A stretch of 64,000 bases of DNA from Iris pallida (GCA_029216955.1 JANAVB010044017.1:5376529-5440528); one strand, 5' to 3'. Positions 23,681-35,879 are shown, numbered from the stretch's first letter. Numbers and translations are program-made. Notes: generated by a model not told the origin, from the letters alone.

Positions 23681-24906
23681 TCAGTAGGGAACATCCTCAT
23701 CGTCATCAGCATTCGTCACCCTAGAAGAACCGGACTCAACTGTGCGGTGAGGATCATAGCGGGCAGCAACAGGGTCAAAGTATCGCTGAGCCTCTCGATC
23801 ATCAATGCGATAACCAATCACCGAGGGGTCACAAACCATAGGAATAGGACCTCCAGGGTTGTGAGCAAAATTATAGGTAACGTCCCTCATGGTGTTGGAT
23901 ATGGCCTGTGACTGAAGAGTAGTACGAAAATCCATGGACCTGAACTTATCCAACATCATGGCCTAAAGAGACTCAAGGGTAACACCACCGGGAGGATGAG
24001 AAGGATATGAGCTATCGGCTGATGGGTCAACAGGAGCAGGAGGAGCCTGAACCGCTGGAATATGTGCGACTCGACGATGCTCATGAAGATGGGCAGGTGG
24101 AGCATCTTGGGCACAATCGTCCAAGATAACCTCAAAGAACTAAAAAATGTAAGGCAGATACATCGTATAGAGAAGTCGTCGCAGTTTCTTGCGACACTTT
24201 TCTATAGCAGCGATAATAGACTTCGGAAGACTGAATTGAACTTGAAAGTGGAAATGGTAAATAGTAGAGAGTTCCAAGTATGTGATCTCATCGGTGGAAG
24301 TTTGTTTGGAAAGAATAGCAGAAAACACCATCCAATGCAAATCATAAAAGTAGTTGTTCGGATGCTTAGGGAGAAGACTGCCTTTGAGACGTGAATTTAG
24401 TGCACATAAACAATCATCGAAAGAGTCAAAAGTCATATGGGCTAGAAATTGAACTGAGGTGATATCCACTAATACTTTTCCTACATTTAGAATGTGAGGC
24501 ATAATTGCCAAATCATCAGCATCAAACTCAATGTCAATTCCACCAACTTTTGATTTAATCATGCCCTTAGTAACCGAGAGATTACAATAAAACATTCTAA
24601 TAGCATTAGAATAGATAGAAAAACTAGATTGAACTAGGTCAACAAGGTCGAAGTGTCCAAAGACGTTTGTATAATTGAAAAACAAGTTGAAATTGATTGG
24701 ACTTCCCGAACAAATTTTTCGTTGATGAAAATCATTGAAAAATTCATCCGAAGCATCTTGTGATACAAAAATAAAATCATCAAAATAGTCTCCGTCCGGC
24801 ATGGCGGGACTAAATAGAGAAAATGAACTTCCTCAGGAGCAGTGGAGAAAGAAGCTTCTCTAACTTTCCTTTTTGTTTTGGAAGAATAAGAAATTTTGGA
24901 AGCCAT
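23681..24906 (-). pseudogene. Envelope-like third ORF of the minus copia
   Basis: About 400 codons downstream of RNase H, the position of the envelope-like ORF of SIRE-type elements. It starts MASKISYSSKTKRK at 24906, shifts frame near 24800, is open 24802-24140, then has stops (after YLPYIF and after VTLESL) and ends with the open piece 23959-23681 and an acidic DDDEDVPY tail. The central part (AIRMFYCNLSV, EFDADDLAIM, YFYDLHWMVFSAIL) is homologous to 47274-48500 of the + copia. It resembles the domain that plant databases label putative plant transposon protein (family recognised from memory, moderate). I see no convincing signal peptide or membrane segment, so membrane function is not supported by this copy. 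Confidence 0.65.
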
Positions 24907-25500
24907 AGAAATTAAAAGAGGAGGAAAAGGTAGAGATATACTGAAATTGACTGGAAACAGTAGAAGAGAACACCGAGATAGCTCCGAATCTGAGTTTTTA
25001 TGGCTTAAAAGGCTTGGAATATGGAGTTATAAGGTGGCTAGGGTTAGGATTTCGGTGTGGATTTTGGCTGCTGTGATAAAAAAAGATGAAGTTGAGTAGG
25101 GGCTTTAAAGAGGAGAATCCTACTGTCCAGCTTCTGTTCTGATTACTCTGGACCGAGTTCGGCCCGAGTTCGGACAGAGCTTTGTCCGAGTTTGGTCCCT
25201 GGGAAGTCAGGACAGAATTGGAAAGAAAAAATGATATAGGTTTTAACATAAATACAAAGTATAATTAGAAATACTTGTGTTGAAGAAAAATAATTTATAT
25301 TAATTAACCAAAATACACAAAACATATAGAGTATTTCGGATTAGTTGTAGGGGCTGGATCCCAGCTAGCGGTAGTCCAAAGACACTTGGCACTGTGTTGC
25401 TTAGACTTTTATGTCTTTTTGTCAAAAGGGCCCTTTTCGATTTATAACCAAAATATTTTCTACGAATTTGTGAATTTAGATCAAGTAATATTTAATTATA
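24907..25500 (-). promoter_or_regulatory. Pol-to-third-ORF spacer of the minus copia
   Basis: On the minus strand it begins, after the RNase H remnant, with a conserved block of about 100 bp (25440-25340; core CTACCGCTAGCTGGGATCC). Next comes a palindromic GTTCGG/CCGAAC array at about 25195-25147, and then a TATA-like CTTTAAAGCC (25101-25110) about 200 bases before the ATG at 24906. The + copia has the same order at 46782-47273. Confidence 0.55.
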
Positions 25501-27559
25501 GAACTTCAACATCCAAAATTCCTAATTCTCTTCGTATGAAGTTAAAACGATCTTCAGCTAGGGGTTTAGTGAAGATGTCAGGTAATTGATGTTCAGTGTC
25601 AATATATTCTAAAATAATATCTTCCTGTAAAATGTGGTCTCTAAGAAAGTGATGTCTAATCTCTATGTGTCTATGTGTTTAGTGCGAGAATGACAAACAT
25701 GATTTTTCATGAGATCTATCGTGCTAGTGTTTCACAGTAAATAGGAATGTGGTTATAAAATAACTGATAGTCTTCCAAATTTGTTTCATCCGCAAAATCT
25801 GTGCACAACAACGTCCTGCGGTTATATACTCAGCCTCGGTTGTCGATAATGCAACAGAATTTTGCTTCTTACAAAACCATGAGACTAAGGATTTTTTTTA
25901 GAAAATGATATGTGCCACTAGTGCTTTTATGATCGACCTTGCATCCAGTAAAATCCGCGTTCGATTAACCTATCAGGCCAAACGAATCGATTTTGGGTAC
26001 CATAGACCGGTTGTCAAAATACCTTTAGGCCTTATTTGGTTCGCAGAATGGAAGGGAAAGGAAAGCAATTCCTTGTCATTTCCTTTTATTTAGGAAATTT
26101 CAATTTCCATTGATTTTTTTTTCGATGTTTGGAAATGCCAAGGAATTTGAAAATGAAAGTGAATACTTCAATGTGGGAAAATGATTCCTTACTTGAATGG
26201 ATGGAATCACATTCCCCCTAATTTCCCTTCCATTGGGAATCACTTTCCTTTCCTCACCAATTCCTTTGGCACCCAAACATAGGAAAGTAATCACTTTTCT
26301 TTCACAACTCGGAGATTCCGCGAACCAAACGAGGCCTTAAGGTATCAGAGGATACGCTTAACAGCGCTCACATGTGATTCCTTAGGACAAGCCTAATATC
26401 TAGCACATAAGCATACTGAAAATATAATGTCTAGGCGACTAGCAGTTAGATATAGTAAACTACCGATAATACCTCTATACTTATGCACTTAAGTTGCTGT
26501 ACCACTTTTATCTATATCAAGATTTGTAGACGTTGCCATAGGAGTTCCAATTGATTTGACATTGTCCATATCAAACTTCTTTAGCATGTCTTTTATATAC
26601 TTTGCTTGATTGATGAAGATCTCTTGTGAACTTTGTTTGATTTGAAGCCCAAGGAAGAATGTTAGTTCTCCCATCATGCTCATTTCAAATTTACTCTGTA
26701 TATACTTAGCAAACTCGTTATATAGCATCACATTTGTTGATCCAAAAATAATTTCATCTACATATATTTGCACTAATAAAATGTGCTTATCCAAAGATTT
26801 TATAAACAAAGTAGAATCAACCTTTTCTTTTGAAAAACCGTGTTCAAGTAAGAAGGAACTAAGGCGCGCATACTATGCACTAGGTGCTTATTTGAGTCCA
26901 TAGAGAGCCTTACGAAGCTTGAATATGTGATCAGGATTTTTGAAATCTTTAAAATCGGGAGATTGTTTGACAAAAATTTCTTTATTTATAAAACCATTTA
27001 GAAAAGCACTTTTGACATCCATTTGAAACAGTTTAAAACCATAAAAATATACAAAAGCACAAAGCATACGAATAAATTCTAGTCTAGCAACTGGAGCATA
27101 TGACTCATCGTAGTTAATGCCTTCTTCTCGATTATAGCCTTGAGTTACTAGACATGCTTTGTTGCGTGTGACTAAACCATTCTCATCTAACTTATTTTGG
27201 AACACCCACTTAGTACCAATGATCGGATGATCACTAGGTTTGGAAATGAGTTTCCAAACTTGATTTCGTTCGAATTGGTTTAGTTCTTCTTGTATTGTAG
27301 AAATCCGAAATTCATCATTAAAAGCTTCTAGAACATTCTTAGGTTCTATTTTAGAAATGAATGCAATATTTGCAACTATATCTCTAGTGCTTGAACGAAT
27401 ACTTACACCTTTTGTTACATCACCTATTACCAGTTCTTCTGGATGATTTGGTGTAAACCGTAATCGCTTCGGTAGACTCTCCAGGTACGAGGTAGGTGTA
27501 TCTTCAGATGTTTTGTCTGAGGGAGTTTTCTCATCTTCATTGTCAGTGTCATTGTTGCA
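25501..27559 (-). pseudogene. pol: Reverse transcriptase and RNase H of the minus copia (interrupted by a MITE)
   Basis: RNA-dependent DNA polymerase and RNase H region. RT is recognisable at 27205-26888 (ARLEFIRMLCAF, FQMDVKSAFLNG with the first catalytic Asp) and 26809-26489 (FEMSMMGELTFFLGLQIK). The catalytic box reads YVDEIIFGST, so the second Asp of the usual YVDD is Glu in this copy. RNase H follows at about 26027-25520 with GLWYPK, ALSTTEAEY and IDTEHQLPDIFTKPL. A 309 bp MITE splits the RT/RNase H junction at 26028-26336. Stops and frameshifts are present throughout. Confidence 0.85.
26028..26336. mobile_element. Tourist-like MITE (PIF/Harbinger type), 309 bp
   Basis: Terminal inverted repeats: GGCCTTATTTGGTTCGCAGA at the left and, reverse-complemented from the right, GGCCTCGTTTGGTTCGCGGA. 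It is flanked by the 3-base duplication TTA (25... left copy 26025-26027; right copy 26337-26339), the target preference of PIF/Harbinger elements. No ORF for a transposase: non-autonomous. It interrupts the copia pol frame, and the frame context resumes on the other side (YLK then GILTTGLWYPK), confirming an insertion. Confidence 0.88.
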
Positions 27560-28827
27560 TTGACTGTTCAGCTCGTCGAAGGTGACGTTTATTGATTCTT
27601 CACTAACAAGTAATCTTTTGTTGAATATTTTGTATCCTTTGCTTTTTCAACATATTCCAAAAATATACCTTCGTCAGCTTTTTCATCAAATTTTTCTAAG
27701 TTGTCTTTAGTGTTTAAGATAAAACATTTGCTACCAAACACTTTGAAATAGCTGATATTAAAAGTTCTATTGAACCATAATTCATACAAAGTATTTTTGG
27801 AAATTGGTCAAATAATAACTCTATTTAATACATGGCATGTTGTAAAAACAGCTTCTGTCCAAAAATACTTTGGAAGATTATGTTGGTTAAGCATTACTCT
27901 GGCCATATCGCTAAGAGTTATATTCCTTCTCTCTACAACGGCATTCTGTTGAGGAGTTCTGGGGCAAGAGAATTCATGTGATAAACCATTTGAATCACAA
28001 AATGTTTTAAATTCATGGTTATCAAATTCTCCTCTATGATCACTTCGAATGCAAGTAATCATGAATCCTTTCTTATTTTGTACCTTTTTACAAAAAGACA
28101 CAAATTCAGAAAAGGTCTCATTTTTATTTGCAAGAAAGTAAACCCAAGTATATCGTGAATAGTCATCAACTATTACGAAGCATACAGCTTACCGCCAAGA
28201 CTGGCAACTCTACTTGGTCCAAATAAATCTATATGTAACAATTGTAATGGTTTAGAGGTACTTACATCGTTTACTGATTTGAAAGATGATCGAGTTGTCT
28301 TGTTCTTTTCACATTCGGCACAGACAATATCTTTCTTGAATGTAATATCGGGTAAGCCTCTTACTAGTTTCTTTGGGGACAATCTTACAGTAGTGTCCAT
28401 GTTTGCATGTCCAAGACGCATATGCCATACCCAGCTTTCATCTTAAGATGTGAGTAGACACTTTCCTGTACTGTTAGTACTTTCTAACAGATATAATACA
28501 TATATGTTATCCTCTCTTATTCCCTCAAAGAAAATTATTCCGGAAGATTTATTATAAACAAAGCATTTATCCTTAACAAAATTAATTCCATAACCATGAT
28601 CAGTCAATTGACTAATACTTAGCATGTTATGTTTTAATTCTGTTACTAAACATACATTTTACTATGTCGTCAATTCCAATTATATGTCCTTTCAAATTAT
28701 TTACAAAGGAGACATAGCCTTCTTTCTTCATCGATAGAGTTGCAAACAAAGTGTTATCGTCCGTCATATGTCTAGAGCAACCACTATCGAGGATTAATTT
28801 ACTTCTAGTGGGAGAAGGAAGGTCCAC
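27560..28827 (-). pseudogene. pol: Protease and integrase of the minus copia
   Basis: Aspartic protease signature ILDSGCSRHM near 28795-28765. It is followed by the GAG-pre-integrase region (MLSISQLTDHGYGINFV, 28625-28443). The integrase zinc-binding part has RLGHANMD and VCAECEKNK (28421-28173). The catalytic core shows IDLFGP (first Asp), IRSDHRGEF (second Asp) and AVVERRN (Glu), so the DDE triad is still readable. The C-terminal part (SYFKVFGSKCF) is at 27789-27589. It is split into several open pieces by stops and shifts at about 28626, 28440, 28172 and 27805. Confidence 0.87.
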
Positions 28828-30619
28828 CTACAACACAAGTTGAACATGTAACCTTTGGTACCCACTTTCTTGAGGGTCCGAATTTGTTAGCTTTTGGAAC
28901 CCAAACATACACATGCAAATCTACAAGCTTCCTAATATTGCATTGATGTGATACATGTCCTTTTATATCACAATAATGACATGTTACAGAAGTGTTAGTG
29001 CTAGGTGAAGTTCGAAGATCATGCATGTGTGTCTTTGAAGACGTATGTGATTCCTTGTGTGAAAAAGTATACATAAATGCATGACTTCTAGCAGTTTTTG
29101 TAGTGTTGTTCGTGTTGTATTTGTGCTTAGCCTTGTGACTTGTGTTCACTTGAGTTACAGGCTTGACAACCTGTTTACCCAACTTAATCTCTATCTTTTT
29201 AGAGATATCACAGGCTTCAGTGTACTTGGCCGTGAGTGCATCCAACCTCTGAGTAGCAATGTTATACTTTTTTTTCTCTAGTTCATAGAGATCATTAAGT
29301 TTTGCATTTTCTTGATTAGCTTTCTCAAACTTTTCAAGTGTCATGTAAACTTATCTTTAAAGAAATAACCTCATATGTGTCACTAGAATAGTTTCTAATG
29401 TCTTCTAGCATTTGAGATTGCTTAGAAAACTCAGATTGTACATATTTTAGCTCTTCCTTGGCACTTTTGTATATATCCATCATCTTCTTTTGATCTTCTA
29501 ATAGATCAGTGAAGGCATCAGACAATTCATCAAATGTAAATTCTTCATAAAGAGGATTTGAAATTACCTTAGCATCCATAGCCATAAAACATAGGTTTGC
29601 TGTATTGCGAGTTTTTTATCTTCATCAGAATCGATCGCCTCACTTTCATACCTGATGCTGGTATTAGCATATTTTTTTGTCAAAGTCCTTATTTTACTTG
29701 ACTAACCATATCTACTTTCCATTCTTATAACAGGACAGTCTTTCTTGATATGCCCTGTCTTCTTACAGTTGTAGCAGATAAGTTCTTCGTCGTCCCTGGA
29801 ATCTTTTTTCTTCTTATTTTGTCTTCTCATACTTAAGGAATCTTCTTAAGTTCCTTGTCATGAGGGCTATTTACTCGTTGTCTGAGCTATTGGTCTCACT
29901 CTCGTCATCAGAGGTTGTCTTATGGTGCGCTTTGAATGCTATAGTCTTCTCCTTTGGTACTGGCTCTTCGAAATCTTTAAGGTCTAGCTCATGTGTCATA
30001 AGCTTTTCTATGGGAGTTTCAAGAGTCATCGTAGTGAGATCATTTCCTTTAATAATGGCTCTGGCCTTGGGATTCCAGTTCTTGGTCAGCCCGCGAAGCA
30101 CCTTTCAAATATTCTCATGATTGTTGTACTCTTTTGAAAGGAAAGATAGGGGTTAACAATATCTAGAAACCGAGTAAACATATTTGTAATAGTCTCATTA
30201 GGCTTCATTTGAAGGTCTTATGTTAGTCGTGAGATTTTGGACTCATTCACTTATGAAGTTCCTTCACGAGTTACCTCAAGAAGTTTCCAAACCTCGTGAG
30301 ACATGACACACGTTGATACTCTATTAAACTCAGTTCTATCTACAGCACAAAACAAAGCATTAATAGCTTTTGCATCAAGACTTGCTTGTTTCTTTTCATT
30401 GTCAGTATATTTGTCATGTGGTTTTTCAACTAGATTCCCATCTACCACAATAGGTAGTGGTTTCTTATAACCATCAATGACAATCGACCACAAATCAAAA
30501 TTAAGAGACTTGAGGTAAAAGCTCATTCGTGTCTTCCAATATGTGTAGTTTGTGCCATGAAATAGGGGTGGCCTATTTGTAGACTGGCCTTCACCATTGC
30601 TAGTGTATAAGGATGTCAT
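28828..30619 (-). pseudogene. gag: gag of the minus copia with two zinc knuckles
   Basis: Capsid/nucleocapsid precursor. The ATG at 30619 opens MTSLYTSNGEGQSTNRPPLF, 50 bases after the primer site, and the frame runs to a stop at 30251. It then continues in pieces: 30101-29871 (LRGLTKNWNPKARAII), a first CX2CX4HX4C knuckle at about 29776-29735 (CYNCKKTGHIKKDC), a coiled-coil-like segment 29585-29334 (FDELSDAFTDLLEDQKKM), and a second knuckle near 28990-28945 (CHYCDIKGHVSHQC). Two separated knuckles match the long gag of SIRE-type elements. It has several stops, so non-functional. Confidence 0.87.
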
Positions 30620-30656
30620 ATCTCAAGGAGATTTAAATCCAACTAGAGAGAAATCG

Positions 30657-30669
30657 TGCTCTGATACCA
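30657..30669 (-). other. Primer-binding site of the minus copia (tRNA-iMet type)
   Basis: The minus strand reads TGGTATCAGAGCA two bases after the LTR end (30672), a perfect match to the canonical plant copia primer site. Confidence 0.9.
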
Positions 30670-30671
30670 AT

Positions 30672-31635
30672 TGTAGGATCGATGGCTCCTCTAGAGGGCG
30701 GTGAACAGAGTGCAGCGGAGAAATATCCCCAATAAAAAAATTACGCAGGTAAAGGCAGATATAAGTAAATACTTAAATACAGTGAAGTAAAGCAATAATT
30801 AAATAGGGCAAGAAAGCAATACGCAGACACCGAGGTTTATAATGGTTTCCCTCTGAGAGGACTAGTCCAGTCGCGAGAACTCTTGCTCGCTATTAATTTA
30901 CTATTTGAAATAGAGGTTACACCGCGTGCTTTACTCCGAAGAACACACCAACTTCAACACCGTCATGTTTTAATCCGAAGCTCATGATCAAACCTCAACA
31001 CCTTTCTGAAGAAATCTTTTATACTCTAAGCTTGTATAACTCGAATACTCCTAATCGGAAACCACTGACACTTAGAAGAATAGGAGTTGTCTTGGAAATA
31101 GGAAGATTGAAAGCTCTTTTTGAATAGGAAGGCTTTAGAATAGTTAGAGAAGATGAAGAATGAATTAGTGATTAGAAATGAAAAATTCTTCTCTATTTGC
31201 AGGAATTTTTGAACCAGGGTTTAGGCAGAATTCGGTTAGAGCAACGTTCAAAATTTTGAACGTTAGAGATCCAAAGGAGTAGGATTTTGCTGCTGACCAG
31301 GAGCAATTCAGGTGGACCAAGTTTGGTCCGTGTTCGGTCAGAACTCGGCCCGAGATCGGCTAAGGGATTTTCAGGCCTTGTTTTGGTTTAGCAAGGGTTT
31401 TTGGATGAGTAGGGGTTTAGGATTTGGTTTGTGTCAAAAGTATGGGTTTGTGAGGACAGTTTTTTAAATTGTCAGTGATCCCGACTTACAAATCTCTAGA
31501 CTCAATAAATAGAAAATATAGAATAAAGTGGAAAAAATTGCTTGACGAAACTGCTGCGATCTTCTGTCTTTTCATCAAAGTTGGAGTTTAAGTCAATTAT
31601 CAAAATCAGGTTGACCATGGTTGTATGGGCCAACA
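30672..31635 (-). repeat. 5' LTR (right) of the minus copia (964 bp)
   Basis: Pairs with 22161-23112. Minus-strand ends TGTTGGCCCATAC and GATCCTACA. GTTCGG palindromes at about 31310-31370 precede the degraded TATA position. Confidence 0.9.
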
Positions 31636-32426
31636 ATCAATTGCCTTCAAAGCACAAGCCCGAAGAGTCTCATGCAATGACTCTAACGAAGAATCATCTG
31701 ATGGTGAAGAACAGGCCCTACTGGTCAAATATTTTAGAAAATTTTTAAAGTTTGAGAGATCAAACCGAAAGAAGAAAGACAGCCACGAGAGCAACGAAGA
31801 AGAAATAATTTGTTTCGGATGTAAGAAGACAGGGCACATAAAGGACTGTCCACTATCAAATAAAAGCAGTCCTTATGACCGATCAAGATCAAGCAGAAGC
31901 GCTATAACATGTTGAAAGTACGCTTATGCAAGCATCTGGCACGAAAGTCAGACCAGTGAGTCAGAGGAGGAGGACAGACCTAGCAGCACTACAAATGTTT
32001 GTCTGATGGCTTTCGATAAGGTATCTTCAAACCCTTTGTATGATAATTTTACTTTCAATGAACTAGAAACTGTCTTTAGCGAACTACTTGATGAACATAG
32101 AAATGTGTTAGACAAGTACAAGCAATCTCGCAAAGAGATTAAGGCACACACAACCGAAATAGTAAGATTGTCTAGTCTTATTGAAGATATTAAAGAGACG
32201 TCTACTATCGGTAACACGAAAGAGATAGCCAAGCTTAAAGTAGACTATCATGAGGCTATCCTCAATATTGAGAAGAAAGAAAGAGACTATGTCAAAGTGC
32301 AAGAACTTTATGACATAGATTAGAGAAGACACTTAGTCACTGAGCAAAAACTCATAGACATGACTACCAAATATAAGGAGTCTTGTTTGATCTCTAAAAT
32401 GTTAGAGATCAAGTTAGGCAAGCATG
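31636..32426 (+). pseudogene. gag: copia gag, middle part (+ element), with first zinc knuckle
   Basis: Continues the gag cut at 22160 (IAFKAQARR). Zinc knuckle at about 31811-31849 reads CFGCKKTGHIKDC, one residue shorter than the CX2CX4HX4C of the minus element. It is followed by MAFDKVSSNPLYDNFTFNEL and a charged, heptad-like region (32006-32323) that is probably coiled coil. There is a stop at 32321, and the frame then continues to KLGKHV at 32426 where a solo LTR interrupts it. Confidence 0.85.
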
Positions 32427-33398
32427 TGTCACGACCTGCACCCGGTATAAAGGCACGAGAAGTGGGTACGTCTAGCCTACACCGCAGTGTCGACGGTAGA
32501 ACGCTGTCCTAGGTCACAATCATCTAACAGTATAAAGATACCTGAACAAGTATACTCTCCAAACAGAGGACAATCACAAGGTACAACTCAATCACAAAGC
32601 TAAGATGGAAAATTACGATAAGATAGATATGAAATCTCAAAAGAGAAATACAACAGAAGTGAAACAAGTCCAAGTGTCTAAACGACACAAACAACAACAA
32701 GTCTCAACAACACAAATAAATACAACTCAAATCCACAAAGCTAATGACATAAAAATAAGACAAAAGTCTAGCTATCTAAACTAGACAAGGGTAGGATCCT
32801 CAGCAGCTGCCTGAACCTCCTCGGGGTCTAGGTTGCAATGTCATCTAGGCATGCTCCATAGTAGGTAGTGTAGAAGTCCTCCTCATCCTCTGTAATATTT
32901 TCAATAAGTCCAGTCAGGACAGGAACGAGCACAAAATCTCTCACGCAGTTCATATCATACAGGAAATGTAAAACAAGCAATAGAATAATATACATGAAAT
33001 ACTAAAAGAAATGTACATGCAGTGTAAAAGAGAGATTTAATAAACTGAAAATATATATCTATAGAAGTAAGAACTGTAAGTGACTAAGTGATTTAGAGCA
33101 CAAGATGGTTTGTAATCGTCTTGGGTTGCACATGAATAATCTGAACCTCACATGAATCCCACAGTATCAATGAGAGCTGTGGTGCACATAAGAATCATAA
33201 TAATCACATGAATAAGTAACAGAGTACACATGTAGGAATAAATCACATAACCATTTATACTCACCCCTACCCCCAATCAATACACAAGGATCTGATCAAG
33301 TTACGTTACGTACATGAGGTTTAGTTATACATGAAGCACATGGGAAAACACGGTCGAATATGAGAACTCATGTACGCTCATGAGTCATTCCTGTTACA
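32427..33398 (-). mobile_element. Solo LTR related to element A, minus strand (972 bp)
   Basis: Begins TGTCACGACCTGCACCCG and ends TCCTGTTACA. Read on the minus strand it starts TGTAACAGG and ends GGTCGTGACA, like element A LTRs. Its last about 500 bases are colinear with A: both contain CTCGTTCCTGTCCTGACTGG, TTGTGATTGAGTT-like text, and a GACAGCGTTCTACCG-like phrase (A: GAACAGCGTTCTACCG). It lies inside copia gag. I see no convincing target duplication (GCATG left, CAGCC right), so it may be an inter-element recombination product. Confidence 0.8.
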
Positions 33399-34135
33399 CA
33401 GCCTAAGGTTAGTCCTAATGGCAAGCATATATCTCAGAGGACTAAACCAAAGAAAGCACGTAAGCAACACATCACTCACAATCATGCTTTCACTTATAGG
33501 TTTCCAAGCAAGACACATAATAATGTCAACACAGAAACAAATAGCACATTTTTAAAACTCACATGCATATATTGTGGTACATATGGGCACATATCATAAT
33601 ATTGTAGAGCTGGAAAGCTTGTTGACACTAACATACTTGCTTGGATTCTTAAGACTAATCATAAAGGACCCTTGAAAAAATAGGTACCAAAGGATTAATC
33701 TACTCATTTTATAGGTGGACCCTCAACCCCCTCATGCTAGAATCAAGTGGATACTCGATAGCGGATCTTCTCGGCACATGATTGGTGATGCATCTTTATT
33801 CGCTACGCTATCGATGAAAAAGGAAGGATATGTTTTCTTTGGCAATAATCTGAAAGATGATATTATCGGTAATGGCACTGTTGGTATGTCTCCCTATCCA
33901 GTAATAAAAGACGTCTGTCGAGTTAGAGAATTGAAACATAACCTATTGAGCATAAGTCATTTGACAAATAATGGTTATGGTATCAATTTTGTAAAAGACA
34001 AATGCTCTATATATGATATGTCATCTGGTAATCCCGTATATGAAGGGATTAGGGAAGACAATATTTATGTTTTCTTTTTAGAAAGTACTAGCAATGCAGG
34101 AAAGTGCATAGTAGCCAATCAAGATAAAAGTTGGC
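33399..34135 (+). pseudogene. copia gag end, protease and pre-integrase region (+ element)
   Basis: After the solo LTR the gag frame continues with a basic stretch and a second zinc knuckle at about 33564-33605 (CIYCGTYGHIS, then a stop, then YC). From 33715 to 34137 one open frame of about 141 codons holds the aspartic protease motif ILDSGSSRHM (Asp codon 33757-33759), FGNNLKDDIIGNG, the GAG-pre-integrase segment (ELKHNLLSISHLTNNGYGIN) and EDNIYVFFLESTS. It ends at DKSWL where element B is inserted. The next residues (WHKRLGHANMD) are found at 44090 onward. Confidence 0.9.
34131..34135 (+). repeat. Left target-site duplication of element B (TTGGC)
   Basis: TTGGC directly before TGTAACGC. 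The identical copy is at 44085-44089. Removing B and one copy restores the local protein context between the two flanks. Confidence 0.92.
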
Positions 34136-35702
34136 TGTAACGCACCAGTCCCAAAATACTTAGGACTAGGTACGTATCCATGCCAGCTGTATACATACGA
34201 AGTATACTCCAATATATAGAAACTTTATATGTACACATAAGCTGTAAAATGCAGTGAACCAAGAGTAATCTAATATCATCCACACAAAATATAAGAATAA
34301 AAGATATTATATAATCGATAAATTGTCATTGGTACATGTAGTTGGGCGGAGACAAATCCACTACCAACTATGAAAAGAAATACATCACAAAAGAAAGGGT
34401 TTGGCGAGCAAAGCGAAGACGATCAAAGTGCAATCATCCTCGAAGAATAGCGATGATCATGACCACGGCTAGAACACCTGCGAAAGACAAGAGCGCACAC
34501 CTGGCGAGATAACCAGGTCCTCAGAGGGACGTAACAAGATACATAAAGAACATGCCATAATAAACTGAATATATAATTTATCACAAACAGAAATAAGTGA
34601 CTAGACGACAATAAGGTAATCTAACCGTACTACGGTGTTCATGCAGTTAAGAACAAACCTCCAACGCATGGGCACTCTGGCTCAGTAGCAGTAATCTCAG
34701 GTATGGCCCATCAGGATACCAGGGACCTCAAAGCATAACATTCCTCGAATGTCAGAGGCCAGCAGTAAATTAGTATCAGGATCCAGGACCGTATCTCTCG
34801 CGGAGATAACCGGCAATAGGGAAGTGCATACTTGGCCCATACATTAAGGAACTATCTTTCCCACCCAATGTCTAACAGAGTCACATCCATGTCTCATATA
34901 CCCCTACTAACTGCTAAGTCTCCTAACATGTCTCTATTAGCAGTTAGCCCTAACGCATGCGCATGGGGGATCAGCCCACACACAAGAACCTCTACATGCT
35001 ACTCATCTCACACATCCTTATGGTATAACTGTGTCAAGGTATATGCGACACACTACAGACGGTAGTCCCTTAACTCTAGGTTCATATGCAATCAAAGGAT
35101 AATAACAAAGTAAATTAATAATCACTGAACAGACAGTAAATCAGGAACTGTAAGAACCAGAAATAAAAAACAGTGATATATAAAATAAATGCAGACTGAA
35201 TATAAACAGTTTAATGGCAAGGTATCTTGCCTGGTGTTACGCCTGGTGTGGTGCGATAATCCGACATGTCATGTCTGTCCCGTAGCCATGTTCGATGTGT
35301 AAAGACCCGAAGTCCATGAGAAAATAGGCACGATTTAGTCATGATCAAGAATTGATAACTGATGGATTTGTAGAAAAGGTGTTTATACCTTGTTTAGAAA
35401 ATATAATAGCTAAACTAGATTTTTATTAGTAAAAATATATTTTTGGAAAATACTTTAATAATCAAAAATCGTTTTAGGCTACCTCTATGTTTGTCAACAC
35501 ATATTTTTATAGATAAAAACCATATTTTATTAATTTCAATAATTTAGATAAATATTAGTAAAATCATATAGGATTCTAAAACCATATTTTGAAAAGGCCA
35601 AGCCAAGTATAATATTTATATATAACCTTGTAGATGTATTATATTTTTTTTTACAAGTAAATTTGAAAAGATTTTTTTTATATCTAAATACAAAATCAAT
35701 TA

Positions 35703-35731
35703 CTAATAATAATAATAATAATAATAATAAT
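35703..35731 (+). repeat. (AAT)n microsatellite in LTR of B
   Basis: Uninterrupted TAA/AAT run; the matching run in the other LTR is at 42271-42299. It is followed by imperfect AAT and TTAATA repeats up to about 35826. Confidence 0.85.
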
Positions 35732-35879
35732 AGTAAATAATATCACATAACAATAATAATCAATAATCAATATAATAATAATCATCATAATACTAATAAT
35801 AAATATTAATATTAATATTAATATTAAACCCTAACTAATCAGCCCCTTTCCTAAATCTCGTAACAAAATTTTGAGAGAG

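Larger units (their letters stand above)
22161..31635 (-). mobile_element. Complete SIRE-like Ty1/copia element, minus strand, nested in the + copia gag
   Basis: 9475 bp. Left LTR 22161-23112 and right LTR 30672-31635 are inverted relative to the host copia but start with the same TGTTGGCCCA and end CCTACA. The primer site (TGGTATCAGAGCAC on the minus strand) is at 30657-30669 and a purine tract is next to 23113. Flanking 5-mers are ATCTA (22156-22160) and ATCAA (31636-31640), a target duplication with one mismatch. Internal order on the minus strand is gag, protease, integrase, RT, RNase H, envelope-like ORF. All are broken. The LTRs differ by roughly 27 of the first 240 bases by eye, so this is an old insertion. 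A 309 bp MITE interrupts pol. Confidence 0.92.

Noticed and set aside
23681..24906. Endogenous pararetrovirus or a true viral envelope gene
   Set aside because: Flanked by copia RNase H and LTR, homologous to the same position in the second copia element, and without a visible signal peptide or membrane segment.
32006..32323. Host coiled-coil gene
   Set aside because: It is the coiled-coil part of copia gag, homologous to 29585-29334 of the minus element.
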